Below are positions 24,754-26,580 of a stretch of DNA of 26,580 nt, piece by piece. Every line of letters starts with the position of its first letter. The first letter of the stretch is position 1. Below the pieces are notes generated by a model. The model worked only from the letters and a program-made list of their open reading frames with translations, was not told the DNA's origin and ran no database searches. The stretch is from CAZPXF01 sp964590945 (GTDB lineage: Bacteria; Bacillota; Clostridia; Lachnospirales; Lachnospiraceae): the NCBI GenBank assembly GCA_964590945.1, contig CAZPXF010000024.1, positions 1 to 26,580 of the forward strand. Reading direction: 5' to 3'. A program made the position numbers and the translations under genes.

Positions 24754-25971
24754 ATGAAATCTTTTTACACATGGTACAAAAAGCACATTACCGGCGCCAT
24801 CTTTACCGGACTGGTTCTCGGTATTCTGACCGGTCTGTTTCTTGCAGGACGCTTTGCGCCTGTACTGACAGTCACAAGTATGATCGGAAGCATTTATATG
24901 AATGCGCTGAACATGATGATCTTTCCACTGGTATTCTGTTCTATCATCATGGGAATCACCAGCATCGGAAATATCCGCACGACCGGCCGGATCACCGGGG
25001 GAGCGCTGTTATTTTTCCTGTCAACGACAGCCCTTGCAAGCCTTGTAGGACTTATCATTCCAAGAGTCATTCATCTCGGCAGAGGCGTCAGCTTTGAGAT
25101 GGTAACTTCTGATATTGAAGCGACAGAGATGACCAGCATACTGGATACGATACAGAATCTTATTCCTTCCAATCCTGTGGCAGCATTCGCCGAAGGGAAT
25201 ATGCTTCAGGTACTGGTATTTGCAGTTATTGTCGGCTTCGTCCTTATCTCGATCGGAGAAAAGGGAGAACCTCTTTTGAAGGTGATCGACTCACTGAATG
25301 AGGTCTGCCTGAAAGTGATCAGTACGGTCATGTATTTCACACCGATCGGTGTATTCTGTACGATCGTACCTGTAGTGGAGGCCAATGGAACTTCCACGAT
25401 CATTTCGCTGGCAACCCAGCTTATCATTCTGTATATCGCCTTTTTCGGATTTGCAATTATCGTGTATGGTATGGCCGTCAAAGTGATCGGAAAGGCAAGT
25501 CCATTCGAATTCTTTAAGGCCATCCTCCCGGCAGCTCTGAATGCGTTCGGAACGTGCTCCAGCTCGGCAACCATACCGATCAGTAAGAAATGTATGGAAG
25601 ATGACTTTGGCGTTTCTGATAAGATTACAAGTATTGCCATCCCTTTAGGGGCAACGGTAAATATGGACGCTGTATCGATCCTGATGTCATTTATGATCAT
25701 GTTCTTTGCAAATGCCTGCGGGATTGACGTCAGCATTTCCATGATGGTGATCATCCTTCTTGCAAATGTGCTGCTCTCGATCGGTACACCTGGAGTTCCG
25801 GGCGGTGCGATCGCTTCCTTCACAGCGCTTGCGGCCATGGCGGGACTTCCGGCGGGAGTTATGGGCGTCTACATCAGCATCAATACACTCTGCGACATGG
25901 GCGCTACCTGCGTCAATGTCATCGGAGATCTTGCATGCTGCGCGGTGTTAAAAGAAAAAATCAAGTTATGA
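24754..25971 (+). CDS. Dicarboxylate/amino acid:cation symporter (DAACS family)
   Basis: This 405-residue membrane transporter belongs to the GltP/GltT/SstT family, which imports acidic or small neutral amino acids or C4-dicarboxylates with Na+ or H+. It is hydrophobic throughout. It carries the serine-rich re-entrant loop CSSSATIPISKK at about 268-279, the metal-binding TM7 motif ATVNMDAVS near 300-308 (usual form NMDGT) and the second hairpin loop GTPGVPGGAIASF near 346-358, all intact. The TM7 motif reads NMDAVS rather than NMDGTA, which may bear on substrate choice; I cannot tell glutamate/aspartate from serine/threonine transport. The ATG at 24754 has GGAGG 8 bases upstream; a longer in-frame start at 24622 lacks a ribosome site and overlaps the promoter. 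No clear terminator follows. Confidence 0.9.
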   Translation: MKSFYTWYKKHITGAIFTGLVLGILTGLFLAGRFAPVLTVTSMIGSIYMNALNMMIFPLVFCSIIMGITSIGNIRTTGRITGGALLFFLSTTALASLVGLIIPRVIHLGRGVSFEMVTSDIEATEMTSILDTIQNLIPSNPVAAFAEGNMLQVLVFAVIVGFVLISIGEKGEPLLKVIDSLNEVCLKVISTVMYFTPIGVFCTIVPVVEANGTSTIISLATQLIILYIAFFGFAIIVYGMAVKVIGKASPFEFFKAILPAALNAFGTCSSSATIPISKKCMEDDFGVSDKITSIAIPLGATVNMDAVSILMSFMIMFFANACGIDVSISMMVIILLANVLLSIGTPGVPGGAIASFTALAAMAGLPAGVMGVYISINTLCDMGATCVNVIGDLACCAVLKEKIKL

Positions 25972-26026
25972 TCTTGCGAAAGTGATACAGCCGGTAATGG
26001 TATCCCTGGAGCAATTTTACGTTTTT

Positions 26027-26098
26027 ATCTCGAGTAGGAGGCAGTGATTAACGGCCGTTCTCTCACACCGTGCGTACCGTTCGGTACACGGCGGTTTC
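26027..26098 (-). mobile_element. Group II intron 3' end: domains V and VI
   Basis: On the minus strand, 26093-26066 folds as domain V. CGCCGU pairs with ACGGUG, and GUACC pairs with GGUAC across a GAAC tetraloop. A two-base GC bulge interrupts the 3' arm between the two helices. The first three bases are the catalytic CGC triad, with its G opposite U. Downstream a domain VI-like stretch ends in CCTACTC, whose A would be the branch point, and the intron should end near 26027. The helix positions are all compatible with an active domain V. The 5' part of the intron and most of the maturase are not visible upstream, where another reading frame ends, so this looks like a 5'-truncated remnant. 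Confidence 0.78.
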
Positions 26099-26195
26099 AA
26101 TAGTTGACATGCAGAGACTGACAGGCAATGGCTAAATCATAGAAGCCATTGTTTATCAGTCTTTCTTTTGACAGTGCCATCGTCCTTTTTACTGT
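26097..26195 (-). pseudogene. Probable C-terminal remnant of a group II intron maturase
   Basis: The last 32 or so codons of an open frame end at a TGA three bases upstream of domain V, the usual place for the end of an intron-encoded protein. The residues KRTMALSKERLINNGFYDL resemble the C-terminal maturase pattern (LTNERL-x-x-x-GF). Reverse transcriptase motifs such as YADD are absent because the upstream sequence is different. The frame continues upstream through about 50 residues I do not recognise to a TAG at 26346. This is a weak identification resting on position and a short pattern. Confidence 0.4.
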
Positions 26196-26345
26196 TGAGA
26201 AGTTGACTGCTGATTTCTGTTGTTGACATTTCTCCAATACGCTTCTGATGCAGCTTCTCTTTCCGCGCGATTCTGCTCCTTTTGCTCCGATGTATTGCAC
26301 GATATAGAACTTCACTAAAAGCTGTGATTCCCCATCCACTCGACT
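26196..26345. other. Junction sequence without a recognised gene
   Basis: The interval between the intron remnant and the partial winged-helix gene holds no ribosome site, RNA gene or repeat that I can support. Two minus-strand frames stay open across it. One is the frame of the maturase tail; the other gives a Lys/Arg-rich peptide ending near 26145. Neither has recognisable motifs or an upstream ribosome site. It is probably eroded or recombined sequence. The neighbouring 25972-26026, after the symporter, also shows no clear hairpin. Confidence 0.4.
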
Positions 26346-26580
26346 CTATTGCTGCCGGAAGCGATACTTGCCTTTTCCGTGTCCGGACACCGGTTCGATA
26401 ATCCCATGCTCTGCCATTTCACGCAGCAGTGCAGTGCATCTTGTCGGCTTCAAACTGAGCACACGCTCCACATCCGACCTTCCGAATGCAGATTCTGTGC
26501 CTAAAGCCTCTTGTAATTTGCCCTGACCAGCGAATTCCGAAAATACCAGGCGTTCTCTGCAAAAATGTCGTTCGTCACAT
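26346..26580 (-). CDS. Winged-helix C-terminal domain of a partial protein (Fic or ATP-binding regulator type)
   Basis: Only the last 77 residues and the TAG stop lie in the window; the 5' part runs off the right edge. The segment FGRSDVERVLSLKPTRCTALL, continuing REMAEHGIIEPVSGHGKGKYRF, is a typical winged helix-turn-helix: a helix, a recognition helix with LKPTRCTALL, and a GHGKGKYRF wing. This form occurs at the C-terminus of Fic-family AMP transferases and of AlbA_2-type ATP-binding putative regulators, which I cannot separate here. The frame was found by translating the edge sequence in the frame starting at 26579. Such genes are often accessory, in keeping with the intron remnant just downstream. 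Confidence 0.6.
   Translation of the reverse strand, partial: CDERHFCRERLVFSEFAGQGKLQEALGTESAFGRSDVERVLSLKPTRCTALLREMAEHGIIEPVSGHGKGKYRFRQQ

Overview
The window reads as chromosomal backbone of an anaerobic Gram-positive Clostridia, most likely a Lachnospiraceae gut commensal. The basis is a single-chain pyruvate:ferredoxin oxidoreductase, Firmicutes-style sigma-A promoters, strong AGGAGG ribosome binding sites, a CIRCE heat-shock operator and the tightly packed murE-priA-def-fmt-yugP-rsmB-rlmN-stp-prkC-rsgA-rpe-thiN order. This is inferred from gene content and layout; no database was consulted.

Layout. 1-5563: two monocistronic minus-strand units. nifJ (pyruvate oxidation) has a clear promoter and a terminator at the left edge. 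putP (Na+/proline symporter) has its own promoter and terminator. 5564-7628: a minus-strand ychF-lgt operon with translational coupling and a consensus-like promoter. 7702-8408: a plus-strand DUF2798-type membrane protein behind a leader that holds a strong intrinsic terminator and long-range pairing. 8456-24476: thirteen minus-strand genes, mostly overlapping or separated by 0-41 bases, from clpB (upstream) to thiN (downstream). The run joins protein disaggregation, peptidoglycan precursor synthesis (murE), replication restart (priA), N-terminal formyl-Met handling (fmt, def), a membrane zinc protease (yugP), rRNA methylation (rsmB, rlmN), the PrkC/Stp Ser/Thr phosphorylation pair, ribosome assembly (rsgA), sugar metabolism (rpe) and thiamine pyrophosphate formation (thiN). 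No terminator was found inside the run, so the CIRCE-controlled clpB promoter could feed it.

24541-25971: the divergent regulatory region and a plus-strand DAACS-family dicarboxylate/amino acid:cation symporter. 25972-26580: an accessory edge. It carries the 3' end of a group II intron (domain V with CGC triad and GC bulge, plus a domain VI-like segment), a probable tail of its maturase, and the C-terminal end of a winged-helix protein that runs off the window.

I do not see a complete undescribed system. The best candidates for follow-up are the structured leader of the DUF2798 gene, the CIRCE/nested-dyad control region of clpB, and the intron remnant at the right edge.
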